From the NCBI RefSeq assembly GCF_963082655.1, contig NC_081554.1, positions 191,920,206-191,984,205 on the forward strand: a stretch of 64,000 nt of DNA, written 5' to 3'. Below, piece after piece: positions 1 through 9,717 of the stretch. The notes beneath the pieces are model-generated. The model was not told where the DNA came from. It saw only the letters and a program-made list of their open reading frames with translations, and ran no database searches. How positions within the stretch are numbered: position 1 is the stretch's first letter; each line of letters begins with the position of its first letter. Made by a program: the position numbers and the translations under genes. This DNA is from Stomoxys calcitrans (Eukaryota > Arthropoda > Insecta > Diptera > Muscidae).

Positions 1-3000
1 GGAAGCTATCAGCTTTCGTCCTCCAATTGGCCAAAATTGCTGTCGAATTGCAGCCAGCAAACACTGAGCTCCGGCATGAAGTAGCTTGTGATGAAAATGC
101 ATCACCATTGATGCAGCAAACGGATGCTTTTTGGGCAGAATAATGGGGTGACGAGCATCAAAGTCCAGGGTTGAGTTTTGGAGACGCCCACCAACTCGAA
201 TTAACCCAAACTCATCAATAATAGGTGCCAACGAATACAACTTGCTAGACGATGCAATTTCCTTATCTGATTTCAACGCCTTGTATTCCTCAGAAAAATG
301 TACAAGCTGAATGTTTTTAACCAGGAGGCGAGTACCAGCTCTAATGTCGTCAGGGGTTAATACTTCGGTATGGGCACTCAATTTGGAATATACAAATTTA
401 GAAACATACGCAAAAATTCGTTGCATTTTCAAAAAAGAATTGCGATACTTACACTGTATCGACAAATCAGTAAGAGAGGTCGTCAACAATACATGTCTTC
501 TACGCTCAGGTAAGTCATCCACATAACTTGCAGTATCAGGCCAGTTTGATGCTTCATTCAGCAGGAAGTTTGGACCACCTTTCCACAGTGATGAATGGAG
601 TAGCTCCCCAGGTGTCGCACCTCTCGACAAGATGTCTGCTGGATTGAGTTTTGTTGGAACGTAGTGCCAGGTAATTCGAGTCCCATATGACTGAATTCGA
701 GAAATTCGATTGGCAACGAAAACGTTGAAGTTGGATGGCAGCTCTCGAAGCCAGGGCAACACCACCATCGAATCGGACCAACAATGGATTTCACAGTGAA
801 AATCTAGAGATTTCACCACAGTATCAATCAGCTCAGCTAGAAGGCATGCAGCTGAAAGTTCGAGTTTTGGTACAGTGAGCGTCTTCAATGGGGCAACTCT
901 CGATTTAGAGCACAGAAGTTCAGATTTAATGACGCTGTTGAATTGGGACCTCACATAGACACATGCGCCGTAAGCAGCCAAGCTGGCATCGCAGAAACCA
1001 TGAATCTGCAATGATGCCGACGCCATTGAAACATGCCGTGGAAATGTGAAACGGTGCATCAGATCGAATTTCGAAATATATTCAATCCACAATGAATGTA
1101 GTGATTGAGGCAAGCTTTCATCCCATTGAAGATTGAGTTTCCACAGATGCTGCATAAACATTTTTGCCTTTGTAATGACTGGACCAATCAAACCCAATGG
1201 ATCGTAAAGGCGGGCAATCGAAGATAAAATGGACCGCTTTGTCACCACCTTCCAGTCATCAATGGGGGTAAAAGAGAAAATGAAACTATCACTCTGGGGA
1301 TCCCAAGTGAGCCCAAGAGTTTTGGTGACATCTGTACCGTCATGAAATTTTAACAATGTTTCACAGTCTTCTGCAGGAACATCCCGTAGGGCATCTGGAT
1401 CATTGGAGCACCACTTGCGAATCAAGAATTCGCCCTTTTTAAGCAAAGCTGTTACTTGATGCCTTATCTCTTCGACCTCTGCTATGGTATTGCCACCAGA
1501 AAGCATGTCATCTACGTAGAAGTCACGTCGAACCACTTTGGAACCCAGTGGAAAGTTCTCTTCTTCATCGATTGCAAGTTGATGCATTGCACGGATAGCC
1601 AGGAATGCAGCGGGTTTTGTACCATAGGTGACTGTGTTCAGTTTATAGGTTTTGATATCATCCGCCTCGTTCTCTCGCCACAGAATGCATTGGAGGTAAT
1701 CGTCAGGGTGTGACACTCGAACGCACCTGTACATTTTACAAATGTCTCCACTAAGGGCCACCTTAAAGAACCTGTACCTCACCAAGGTGTTGAACAGCTT
1801 TGGTTGTATGGTAGGGCCGGAATGCAAAATATCGTTTAATGATAGCCCAGTTGCGGTTTTTGCCGATCCATCAAAAACCACTCTAAGTTTGGTCGATGTG
1901 CTGTCCAACTTGTGGACACAGTGGTGTGGCAAGTAGTACTTCGATTCGGGTACCTGTGGCGAGATTAACGACATATGGCTTAATGTGGCATACTCACGCA
2001 TAAAAGTTGTATATTGAGCCTTTATTTCTGGACTCCGACGAAACTTTCTTTCCAAAGACATTAGACGTTGTAATGCACGCTGATATGAACCACCAAGTGA
2101 TGAGACACCCCTGCTTTCGATTTGCGGCAGCCGAACAGAATATGACCCAGAAGGCAAACGAACGAAGTTGGTTAGAAAATGATTTTCGCAGTAGAGTTCA
2201 TTGTCAGATCTGGATTCATCATAAACAAAGTTGGTCTCGATTTCCCAAAAGGATTTGACGACGGTTGAAAGCTTCTCTTCTTCTTCCTCAAGCTCGGAAT
2301 ACGACACAGCAAGTGACCAGGATTTACATGGCTGAAAACTACCACCTGCTACGACCCAGCCGAATAATGTTTTTTGTAAAACAGGGAGGTTGACACCAAT
2401 TTTTATTTGCCCCACTGACATCAGATTGAAAAACAATTCGGCACCAATTAACATGTCGATATGATCCGGCTTGTTAAATGCAGGGTCTGCTAATTGAATG
2501 TTCTTGGGCATATTCCAGTTGGAGGCATCGAGATTTATTTTTGGCTTGTAGTCAGTGATGCTTGGTACCACCATGGCAGCGAACGAAGTGGTGAAATCAC
2601 TATGGCATGATTTCACAACCAAATCAACAGATTTTTCAACCAGCATACTTCCATCACCTATGCCGTAAACTGTGGCTGAGACTCGATTACAATTTAAGCC
2701 AAGAGTCTTTGCAAAACGATTTGCAATCATGTTCAACTGGGATGCAGAATCCAAAATTGCTCGACACGGCACAAAATTCCCAAACTTGTTTTTGGCGAGG
2801 ACAATAGCTGTTGCCAACAGGACGGTTCCACCCGTGGTTGCTGACCTTCCAGATGAATCAGCTGACGAAACAAGAACTGATTGGGATATAGATGGTTCCA
2901 CTACAACAGATGGCTGGGCTGACGGCGTTTGGTCCATATGCAACATTGTGTGGTGTTTTGAAGAGCATTGCCTGCAAGAGCCCGAATTGCACTTTTTTAA

Positions 3001-4185
3001 CACATGGCCCTTCCGAAGACAATTGAGGCACAATTTCAAACGCTTTGCCTCTTTGAAACGAAGAGATGGGGAGAGATTGCTGAAAGGTGGACAATTGACA
3101 ATGTAGTGGTCCATTGAATCACAAAAAGCACACAAAGGAGAAGAGCTTCCAGAGGCCACATGTACGTGGCGATTTTTAAATGATTGCTTTTTGTTGTTTT
3201 GCTGAATAGAGCCGGCACAAACCACGGAATTCTCCAAGTTCTCCAGCATACGACATCTTTGCTCTAAAAAACTTGACATGGACTGCCACGACGGCAATTC
3301 ATTCACAGCCAGACTCTCCTCCCACTTAATTTGGGAATCTCTATCCATTTTAGTGGCAGCTAAATATACTAAGAGCCCATCTGCAATTTGGTCTCTACTG
3401 GCAATCGTCTGCATGGCTCGCAGGTGCGAATTAAATTTGTCACTAAGCTGGCGCAAACCAATGGCTGGGGAAACTTCCACAGCTTTCAGCGAAAAAATGG
3501 CCTTTATATGGGTCTGAAAATTTAACAATTTATTATCAAAACGATTCTTCAACAATTTTACCGCTTCCATATAATTTCTTTCGTTTAGCTCCAACGATGA
3601 AATTGTGTCCAAGGCGGCACCTGTTAAGCTTGAGCGCAGATGATGGAATTTTTCCAGGTCACTTAGTTCTGCGCTGCTGTCGACAATTGTTGAGAACAGT
3701 GAAAAGAAATTCGGCCAATCAGCATAAGCTCCACCAAACTTTGGCAACTGGATCTCTGGTAGGCGTGTTTTGCGTGTCGAGGATGAATTTTCAGAAAATG
3801 GACCTCCATCAACAGAAAATTGGCGCACAGTCGAAGACCGGGGATTTGATTCCAATCTACGGATGGAATTCATCTGTCGAGTCAATTTGGCCTTGACATC
3901 CAAATACAAGGCGGTAAATTTCATCCTTTCTTCACTTTCCATTTCGGCCGTTACCATCTCTTCCAATGCTGACTGAGCCTCTTCGAATGAGGCGCCTATC
4001 TGCTCTACATAGTCAAGACGGACGGACAAATCTGCCTCATCATATTCACTAAGCTGCGCCGTTGTAAGGGATTTTTTCAACATTCCCAACTGTTTCAGCA
4101 TTGATGCAATTTTTGTCATGTAGGGCAATAAATTTTTTGAATTTCCGCCATCACTAGTATTGTTGGTAGGCTCTGTGTCTGGCAT
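1..4185 (-). CDS. BEL/Pao retrotransposon gag-pol polyprotein, partial (runs off window)
   Basis: A single frame of 1395 codons starts at the ATG at 4185-4183 and is still open at base 1. In order: an N-terminal gag-like region of the DUF1759 type (about residues 125-290); two CCHC knuckles around residues 350-400 (CAFC..H..C and CLNC..H..C); an aspartic protease with Asp-Ser-Ala at residue 479; a reverse transcriptase with YVDD at residues 890-893 (bases 1507-1518); an RNase H-like segment with a Cys-Asp-Ala-Ser motif; and the start of the integrase His-His zinc domain near residue 1370. The integrase core lies beyond the window. The absence of any stop or frameshift suggests a young copy. 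It is antisense to ref(2)P. BEL elements encode one fused polyprotein, as seen here. Confidence is high for the family and unknown for the missing third. Confidence 0.93.
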   Translation of the reverse strand, partial: MPDTEPTNNTSDGGNSKNLLPYMTKIASMLKQLGMLKKSLTTAQLSEYDEADLSVRLDYVEQIGASFEEAQSALEEMVTAEMESEERMKFTALYLDVKAKLTRQMNSIRRLESNPRSSTVRQFSVDGGPFSENSSSTRKTRLPEIQLPKFGGAYADWPNFFSLFSTIVDSSAELSDLEKFHHLRSSLTGAALDTISSLELNERNYMEAVKLLKNRFDNKLLNFQTHIKAIFSLKAVEVSPAIGLRQLSDKFNSHLRAMQTIASRDQIADGLLVYLAATKMDRDSQIKWEESLAVNELPSWQSMSSFLEQRCRMLENLENSVVCAGSIQQNNKKQSFKNRHVHVASGSSSPLCAFCDSMDHYIVNCPPFSNLSPSLRFKEAKRLKLCLNCLRKGHVLKKCNSGSCRQCSSKHHTMLHMDQTPSAQPSVVVEPSISQSVLVSSADSSGRSATTGGTVLLATAIVLAKNKFGNFVPCRAILDSASQLNMIANRFAKTLGLNCNRVSATVYGIGDGSMLVEKSVDLVVKSCHSDFTTSFAAMVVPSITDYKPKINLDASNWNMPKNIQLADPAFNKPDHIDMLIGAELFFNLMSVGQIKIGVNLPVLQKTLFGWVVAGGSFQPCKSWSLAVSYSELEEEEEKLSTVVKSFWEIETNFVYDESRSDNELYCENHFLTNFVRLPSGSYSVRLPQIESRGVSSLGGSYQRALQRLMSLERKFRRSPEIKAQYTTFMREYATLSHMSLISPQVPESKYYLPHHCVHKLDSTSTKLRVVFDGSAKTATGLSLNDILHSGPTIQPKLFNTLVRYRFFKVALSGDICKMYRCVRVSHPDDYLQCILWRENEADDIKTYKLNTVTYGTKPAAFLAIRAMHQLAIDEEENFPLGSKVVRRDFYVDDMLSGGNTIAEVEEIRHQVTALLKKGEFLIRKWCSNDPDALRDVPAEDCETLLKFHDGTDVTKTLGLTWDPQSDSFIFSFTPIDDWKVVTKRSILSSIARLYDPLGLIGPVITKAKMFMQHLWKLNLQWDESLPQSLHSLWIEYISKFDLMHRFTFPRHVSMASASLQIHGFCDASLAAYGACVYVRSQFNSVIKSELLCSKSRVAPLKTLTVPKLELSAACLLAELIDTVVKSLDFHCEIHCWSDSMVVLPWLRELPSNFNVFVANRISRIQSYGTRITWHYVPTKLNPADILSRGATPGELLHSSLWKGGPNFLLNEASNWPDTASYVDDLPERRRHVLLTTSLTDLSIQCKYRNSFLKMQRIFAYVSKFVYSKLSAHTEVLTPDDIRAGTRLLVKNIQLVHFSEEYKALKSDKEIASSSKLYSLAPIIDEFGLIRVGGRLQNSTLDFDARHPIILPKKHPFAASMVMHFHHKLLHAGAQCLLAAIRQQFWPIGGRKLIAS

Positions 4186-4284
4186 ATTTTTTCGTGGCAA
4201 TTTAAACTTTTTCACAAACAACTTTTGAATATAAAACAAATATTATCCGAGTTGATAATATTTTTCTAGTGATCACCAAGTAGA

Positions 4285-4302
4285 TCACGTCGGGGTCACC
4301 AA
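4285..4302 (-). other. Primer binding site of the BEL element
   Basis: Directly inside the LTR the minus strand reads TTGGTGACCCCGACGTGA. The TGG start is the complement of a tRNA 3' CCA end. The priming tRNA was not identified. Confidence 0.6.
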
Positions 4303-4757
4303 TGATTGAGTCTGTAATAGTTTTTACAGACTTTTTGATCCGAAAAAATAAAACACAACAACAAACTTTCAAACTAATTTAAGTTCCGAATTGAACCACT
4401 TTATTGACTTGCTTGTTGCTAACGAGAAAGACTAGTAATTATATGCAAAGCTAAAAATGCAATTGCAACCAAAAATGCAACTGCTTTTATGTATAAAAAA
4501 AGGCTTCATGTACAAAAAAGGTTTATGTACACACACGCACACATACATTAACGTGCATCCCCAATCTAATGGAACAGACAGCGGCTAGACAGCGACCAGA
4601 CAGACATGCGTAGGCGTGTGTGTGAAAGTGCATGCGAACTTAGATTCTTAGGCAGGTAGTAAAATTGAGATGATGCACAAAACAGCAACAATAACTTGCA
4701 AACAATTTTTGGGCATGAGCAACAGCCAAACTAACAGGGCCGGACTTGCAGTTAACA
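4303..4757 (-). repeat. 5' LTR of the BEL element (455 bp)
   Basis: On the minus strand the segment begins TGTTAACTGC and ends ..CTCAATCA, giving the TG..CA ends of LTRs. It is followed immediately by a primer binding site. An AATAAA on the minus strand (4400-4405) and an A/T-rich TATA-like stretch near 4485-4500 could serve as poly(A) signal and promoter. The boundary comes from the TG/CA ends and the adjacent primer site, because the partner LTR is not available. Confidence 0.7.
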
Positions 4758-4762
4758 CATAC

Positions 4763-5270
4763 TAGGAAAAAGTGTTCTCTCGTAAACCTGTGTTTTCTAA
4801 CTACAACCATAATCGTGGGGTGGGCTTAGTACTAGAGCCTATCAGAAAAAAGGTTCGGCGGTGATTTTTCCCTCCTAATGATGGCAACATTTGTGAGGTA
4901 CTATGCATTGCAAAAACATCTCTCCAAAGAGGACCGTTCGGACTAAACTTGAACCGGACTGCACTCATTGATATGTGACAAAATTTGGCTAAATGCCAAG
5001 AGTCGGTACATACATGGAAAAAGTGTTCTCTCGTAATCCCGTGTTTTCTACCTACAACCATAATCGTGGGGGTGAGCTTAGTACTAGAGGCCATCAGAAA
5101 AAATTTTCGGCGGTGTTTTTCCCTCATGCTGGCAACATTTGTGAGGTCCTATGCCTTGCAAAAACTTCTCTCCAAAGAGGTGTGGTACTGCGGCACGCCG
5201 TTCGGAATAGGAGAAGACCTTTTATAGAGCTTAAAATTGAATCGGACTGCACTCGTTGATATTCTTATAT
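4763..5270 (+). repeat. Two tandem SINE-body copies with an atypical head
   Basis: Two copies offset by 251 bp (gg at 4765 and 5016) share a head (GTGTTCTCTCGTAA.. to CATAATCGTGGGG) and then the body seen in the other SINEs of this window (GGCAACATTTGTGAGG, CTCTCCAAAGAGG, CGGACTGCACTC). The usual tRNA-like head with a GGTTCGAATCC box is missing and replaced by this other sequence. The first copy has lost part of its middle. They lie in ref(2)P intron 1. Confidence 0.65.
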
Positions 5271-5331
5271 CTTTTTTGGTAACATTAAATATTAATTTTA
5301 TCTCTATTTCGTTTTGCTATTCTTTTTCCAG

Positions 5332-7335
5332 ATGAAGATTCGGATGAAATCGATATTGTCACCCAGATTGACTATGACATCTTTCTGGAGAAATCTGTAG
5401 ATCGCCGTCATCTTTTGGTGGCCCCCAAACAAGCACCATCAGGTAAGGAAGCCAGCTCTGCTAAAGCTCAAGATGCTCCATCCAGCTCTGGCTTCGGAAT
5501 GGGTCAAACTCAAGAACCACCATCAAGTGGTGAGGATTTGAACAATCCCAGAAGTATCCATTTGAATGTTAATTGTGATTCTTGCTTGATGGCTCCAATT
5601 GTGGGATTCCGTTACAAGTGTATTCAATGTCCCAATTATGATTTGTGTCAACATTGTGAAGCAAAACATGTACATGCTGACCACATGATGGTTCGCATGC
5701 CCAATAATAATTGTCCCTATGTGGTGGATGCTTGGGTAAGCGGTGGTGGTCTTGGTTGTGGCCGCAAGTCGGGCCGCAAACATCACGAAAAACGCTTCAA
5801 GAGTGGTGGAGCCATGCCAACACCTTTTGGCTTCAATTTTGCTATGCCCACTGCAACCGTTGCTACAGCTGAAGGTGAAAAACCCAAAGAGTGTGGTGGT
5901 AGCGGACGCAAGCATGCCCGTCGTAGTGCTCGCCACAGTTTCTTGTCGCATTTGTATGAAATGATGAATGACTTGGCTGAGGGAGGTGGAGCTGCAGCAG
6001 CTGAAGCAGCAATGGGAACAGATGCTAACAACGCAGCAAATGCTAGTGATACTAAAACAACTACTAGCACCACAACAACAACAACTTCTGATGGCGCTGG
6101 AGCAAATGTGGATCCCATAGCCAAGTCAGCTATGGAGGCAGCACAAAAAGCTCATGAAGCAGCTGTGAGTGCCGCAGAAATTGCAGCAAAAGTGGCCCAC
6201 CAAACAGCAGTGGAGGCCGCAAAGAAGGCCACTATGGCAGATACAGCAACAACTTCTGCATCTGCCGCAGCAGCATCAGCTGCTTCGCAAACAAATCAGG
6301 AGGTCAGTATATAAAAAAATTTCATATTTCAAGAAGCTTTTTTAACATGGTTTAATAATTCCTTTTAGACCCAGAAAACTACCACTACGGCCACCACTAC
6401 ATCTACTCCCAATTCTTCTCAAACAACACCCACAATGTCGGCAACACCCTCATTGCAGGACTTTGTGCAATTATTGGATCCCAAGCTCTTGAGAGGTGGA
6501 ATGGAGATTCTTAACAACTTCAATGATATGTTTGCCAAAATGTTGGACCCCGTGGAAGGTGATGATACTTCCTCTGCTTGCCCCATTGCAGACAATATAC
6601 GCCGAGCATCTCAACAATCCAGTAATTCTAACAAGTCCATGCAAACTAATGCATCCAATATGTCAAACTCTGAAAGTAAGGCCGAAGAAAAGAAAACCTC
6701 AAATTTGTTGGAAATCAGTGATGTGGGCAGTGATAGCGAAAGTGACAGTGTCTCGGAATCATTTATTAAATTAAATGCTCCCACAAAGGAGAATACCCCA
6801 GAAAAAGCCACACCAGCAACTGCTAACAACAAGTCAACAACGCCTTCTACACCCAATACTTCTCAGACTTCAACACCACCACAATCCTTGAACAAATCTA
6901 ATATTATGGACTTTGCCCAATTGAGTGCTGATTTGAAAGCCCACATTGCCCAAGAGCAGAGCCGTGAAAACACTACTCCAGTTAAGCCGGCTCAAGAAGC
7001 TGCAGTCGAATTGCGTGCTGTTCCAGTCTTCAATACACCTCCGAAGACACCGGAAGGCACCGATGCAGGCCAACCAAGAAAACCCGAAGAAAACCCGAGA
7101 GCTGTGCACATCTATCATGAAGGTAAAAAGAATATTTTCATTTCAAATACTAGATAGAAGCTAACTGGTCTTCCTTTCCTTTACAGATGAACTCATTAAC
7201 CATTCCATCCGAGCCATGATGTCAATGGGTTTCAGCAATGAAGGCGCCTGGCTAACACAATTGCTAGAGAGTGTAAATGGCAATATATCCGAAGCTTTGG
7301 ACCTTATCTCGGCCACTCAACGTAATAGCCGTTAA
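5332..7335 (+). CDS. ref(2)P: ref(2)P (p62/sequestosome-1 homologue), exons 2-4; first exon outside window
   Basis: Selective-autophagy receptor and signalling scaffold that binds ubiquitinated cargo. Exons by splice signals: 5332-6302, 6369-7122, 7187-7335; introns 66 and 64 bp. The frame enters in phase 1 after an acceptor at 5330-5331, completing an Asp codon. The first about 28 residues are the acidic OPCA half of a PB1 domain ([16 protein letters not shown]). A ZZ finger follows at 5574-5705 (CDSC, CIQC, CQHC, then two His). Next come an Ala- and Thr-rich stretch, a Ser/acidic tract with a possible LIR (Phe-Ile-Lys-Leu, 6762-6773), and a UBA domain with MGF in the last exon. Stop at 7333-7335; AATAAA at 7629-7634. 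The missing exon 1 should encode the basic half of PB1. No disruption is seen in about 623 visible codons. Confidence 0.93.
6762..6773 (+). other. Candidate LIR (Atg8-interacting) core in ref(2)P
   Basis: Codons for Phe-Ile-Lys-Leu follow a Ser/Asp/Glu-rich run, matching the [W/F/Y]xx[L/I/V] core with upstream acidic or phosphorylatable residues. It lies between the ZZ and UBA domains, as expected in p62 proteins. This is a motif match only. Confidence 0.4.
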
Positions 7336-7680
7336 TTGAATTCGGCTGTTCAATATGATGACCTATTAAAAATACCAAAATGGATTTTATTCAATAGATA
7401 CAATATTATCACATATTCAATATTTTTTGTAGTTCTAAGTATTCCTATATGTGGCGGTGGTGTCCAATTCCTCTGTCCTTTTAAAGATGATTCATGTATA
7501 TGTAAAAGTAGTTTTAGTCCTTTAATGCTGTACTCTTGTGAGATGAACTCTTTATCCACGAGATAAATACACATGTATGCCTATATATATTCGTTATTTA
7601 AAAAATAATACCAAGCTGTGTTTTATTAAATAAATTGCCAAAAAAAAAGTGAAATTAATTCTAAGCCTTTTTGAGACTTA
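7336..7680 (+). other. ref(2)P 3' untranslated region
   Basis: A/T-rich sequence after the stop, with a canonical AATAAA at 7629-7634. The exact cleavage site cannot be seen. Confidence 0.6.
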
Positions 7681-7802
7681 GTTAATCCCATTGAAGCTGC
7701 ATCTGTGTAGCCCATTGAGACAACGAAATCCTTGAAAAATTGACTGAGATCATTTCATTTAAGAACACCGTGAAGGCTTCTAACTCTCTCTCATTTTTAA
7801 AG

Positions 7803-7964
7803 CCGTGTCCGGACGGCGAGTCGCCGGACAACACCAATAAGTAGAGTTTTCGGGAGGGCACAAGAAAGCCTTGCGAAATTGCCCCGTGTCCGGACGGCGA
7901 GTCGCCGGACAACACCAATAAGTAGAGTTTTCGGGAGGGCACAAGAAAGCCTTGGGAAATTGCC
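7803..7964. repeat. 81-bp tandem duplication
   Basis: Units 7803-7883 and 7884-7964 are nearly identical (CCGTGTCCGGACGGCGAG..GAAATTGCC), differing at about one base. Each contains the imperfect palindrome CCGGACGGCGAGTCGCCGG. The pair is flanked by two copies of CATTTCATTTAAGAACA (7754 and 7973 areas), suggesting a larger duplicated element. Confidence 0.8.
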
Positions 7965-8109
7965 CTAGAACATTTCATTTAAGAACAGCGTGACGGATTT
8001 AAGAAGGAACAATGTATTGCCACGATCATTGATAGGTTGCAATAATTTTTCGCTCAACTCATTAGCAAATATCAAATATAAGCACACCCACTATGGCCAT
8101 TTTAATATC

Positions 8110-8270
8110 GCCTACAATTTCAAACGTTGTAGCAGTGAGCCAGCCCTTGCCGATGAAGGGTCAATCCAGTATGTACAAACGGCTGACATGGGATTGTTGC
8201 ATAGGGTAGAATGTCAAAATCCTTCAACCACATGGCACCGCAGAAGACATTTTATTTGATTGAAGGAATT
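8110..8270 (-). mobile_element. LINE 3' end fragment
   Basis: GTAGCAGTGAGCCAGCCC..TTGCCGATGAAGGGTC..CATGGGATTG matches the segment after the GTT-rich run at 21338-21480. That run is a (CAA)n LINE tail read on the minus strand. There is no coding content. The rest of 8270-8672 shows nothing recognisable. Confidence 0.5.
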
Positions 8271-8672
8271 GGCGGTTTTCAATTCCCCTTACAAGATGGC
8301 GCTGGAAATTAAGGCCGAGCCGGCAGCATCAACATGGGCCACCAGAACAGGTTAATCCCCACAAAGCCTCTTCACTAAGAGCTTATGGGGGGCTTACTTA
8401 CCCAATGAATACGCCTACATGTCTGTCTGCCGAAAGCGCCCAAAGCATGTAAGATGTGAAGGTTACAAACAGGAGTATGATATTTGTAATGCCTAAAAGT
8501 ATGCAATGTTTTTGAATTACAATGTTTTATAATTTTTATATTTTTTTCTCTATATATACAATGGTAAATTGGGGATGCTTAAATTAATTAATGAAACTAC
8601 GTACATGTATATTAAAACTGAGAAAAAAATAGCGCATAATCAATAAGAATGGTCTATCACAGTTATGTCTCC

Positions 8673-9548
8673 TTATATATTTCCACGCAGTGGAGTGTTG
8701 CCGAAAAAGATCAAATGCATTTTATAGGTCATTGTCTTGAAGGGGCCAATTATGGATATGGCCAAAATTACAAAGGTGACAAATTTGAACAAACGCTTGT
8801 GGGTGAAATTGCGATGAAAGAATCCAGTATCATAGCCAAAGATCTGGGCCAACATGCCCGTTACAAATGTCAATAGACCCAAGGAGGTGTGTAACAGCTT
8901 CATAGTCATGCGGGTTGAGGGTAGTATGAGCACACAAAATCCGGCCACAAAGTTAATGAAACAAAATATGCAGGCAGCCAGACCTGAAATTACATAGGAA
9001 ATTATTGTTTTTTCAAATGAATCACCATTTACATACATATGTAGTCGTCTCTTTAACTTACCAAATTTGGCATGTCTTGATTTAAAGTGCACCTCCTTGC
9101 CCCAATACTTTTGTAAAGTGCCTATAATGCCCAAAAAGCCTCCAATGAATTGTAGCAAAGCATGGAGCAAAGTTTTACTTTCGGCCGAATAGTCGGAAAA
9201 TAATATATTTGCTCGATAGCGTACCATCACACCTTCGGCCATTAGCAGTACGAACTATGGAAACAAAGAAAACTATTTTAAAACTTACAGTCCCAGTTCT
9301 ACTTGGAATTCTTACCCCTATTGTGCATAAATGGGCATGGAGCGCAGTCTTTTGGAATTCCATAAGCCAGCATTTGTAGACCATGTAAGAGGTGAGTGTT
9401 ACAATTAAAATGTGATTGAATAGATTCATTCCCACCGCCATTAACGATGAAAAGTTGTGCATAGGTAAGGCAGCTAAGTTATCACATGCGTTGGTAAGGT
9501 TAAATTGGCCTGCCATAAAGGGTTGAACCACAGGGTTGGCATCAAATA
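8673..9548 (-). CDS. Cytochrome b561 domain protein (b561-A), 5' end not found
   Basis: Predicted di-heme membrane protein moving electrons across a membrane (ascorbate-dependent ferric reductase type). Exons on the minus strand: 9548-9316, 9254-9062, 8983-8673, with 61- and 78-bp GT-AG introns in phase 0 and phase 1, exactly as in the two other b561 genes here. About 244 codons are visible. One N-terminal hydrophobic segment (NLFNHILIVTLTSYMVY) precedes the four-helix b561 core. The four expected heme His are present, in ALHAHL, LLHALL, RHAKFG and LLHTSL. The visible exon opens in phase 1 after an acceptor (9549-9550), so a short upstream exon with the start codon is missing; a LINE fragment begins near 9718. 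Convergent with ref(2)P. Confidence 0.85.
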
Positions 9549-9717
9549 CTGAAAGGATAAAAAGGAAGAAATATATGTGGGAGCGACGGTCGATACTGTT
9601 GAAAGTTTTGAAGGCTAAGAGAAATTCTCTTAAAACCGGGAGAATATTTCCCTCTTACCAATGAGAGCATGCCGATTTGAATTTTCACATAAGTGACATT
9701 TTTTAACCGATTCCAAA

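Larger units (their letters stand above)
1..4757 (-). mobile_element. BEL/Pao LTR retrotransposon, 5' part
   Basis: The element comprises the 5' LTR (4303-4757), a primer binding site, a leader and the polyprotein, reading right to left. It lies upstream of ref(2)P exon 2, whose acceptor is at 5330-5331, so it most likely occupies ref(2)P intron 1. The other LTR, and therefore the target-site duplication, is outside the window. Confidence 0.88.

Noticed and set aside
1456..3976. Several plus-strand frames within 1-4185
   Set aside because: All are antisense to the continuous BEL polyprotein frame on the minus strand.
4801..5127. 108-codon minus frame before ref(2)P exon 2
   Set aside because: It lies in tandem SINE bodies and the internal peptide repeat mirrors the 251-bp duplication.
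5523..5951. 142-codon minus frame across ref(2)P exon 2
   Set aside because: Antisense of a clearly coding exon with ZZ-domain codons on the plus strand.
7682..7978. 98-codon minus frame with an internal 27-residue repeat
   Set aside because: It only reflects the 81-bp tandem duplication; no homology, start context or splice context supports a gene.
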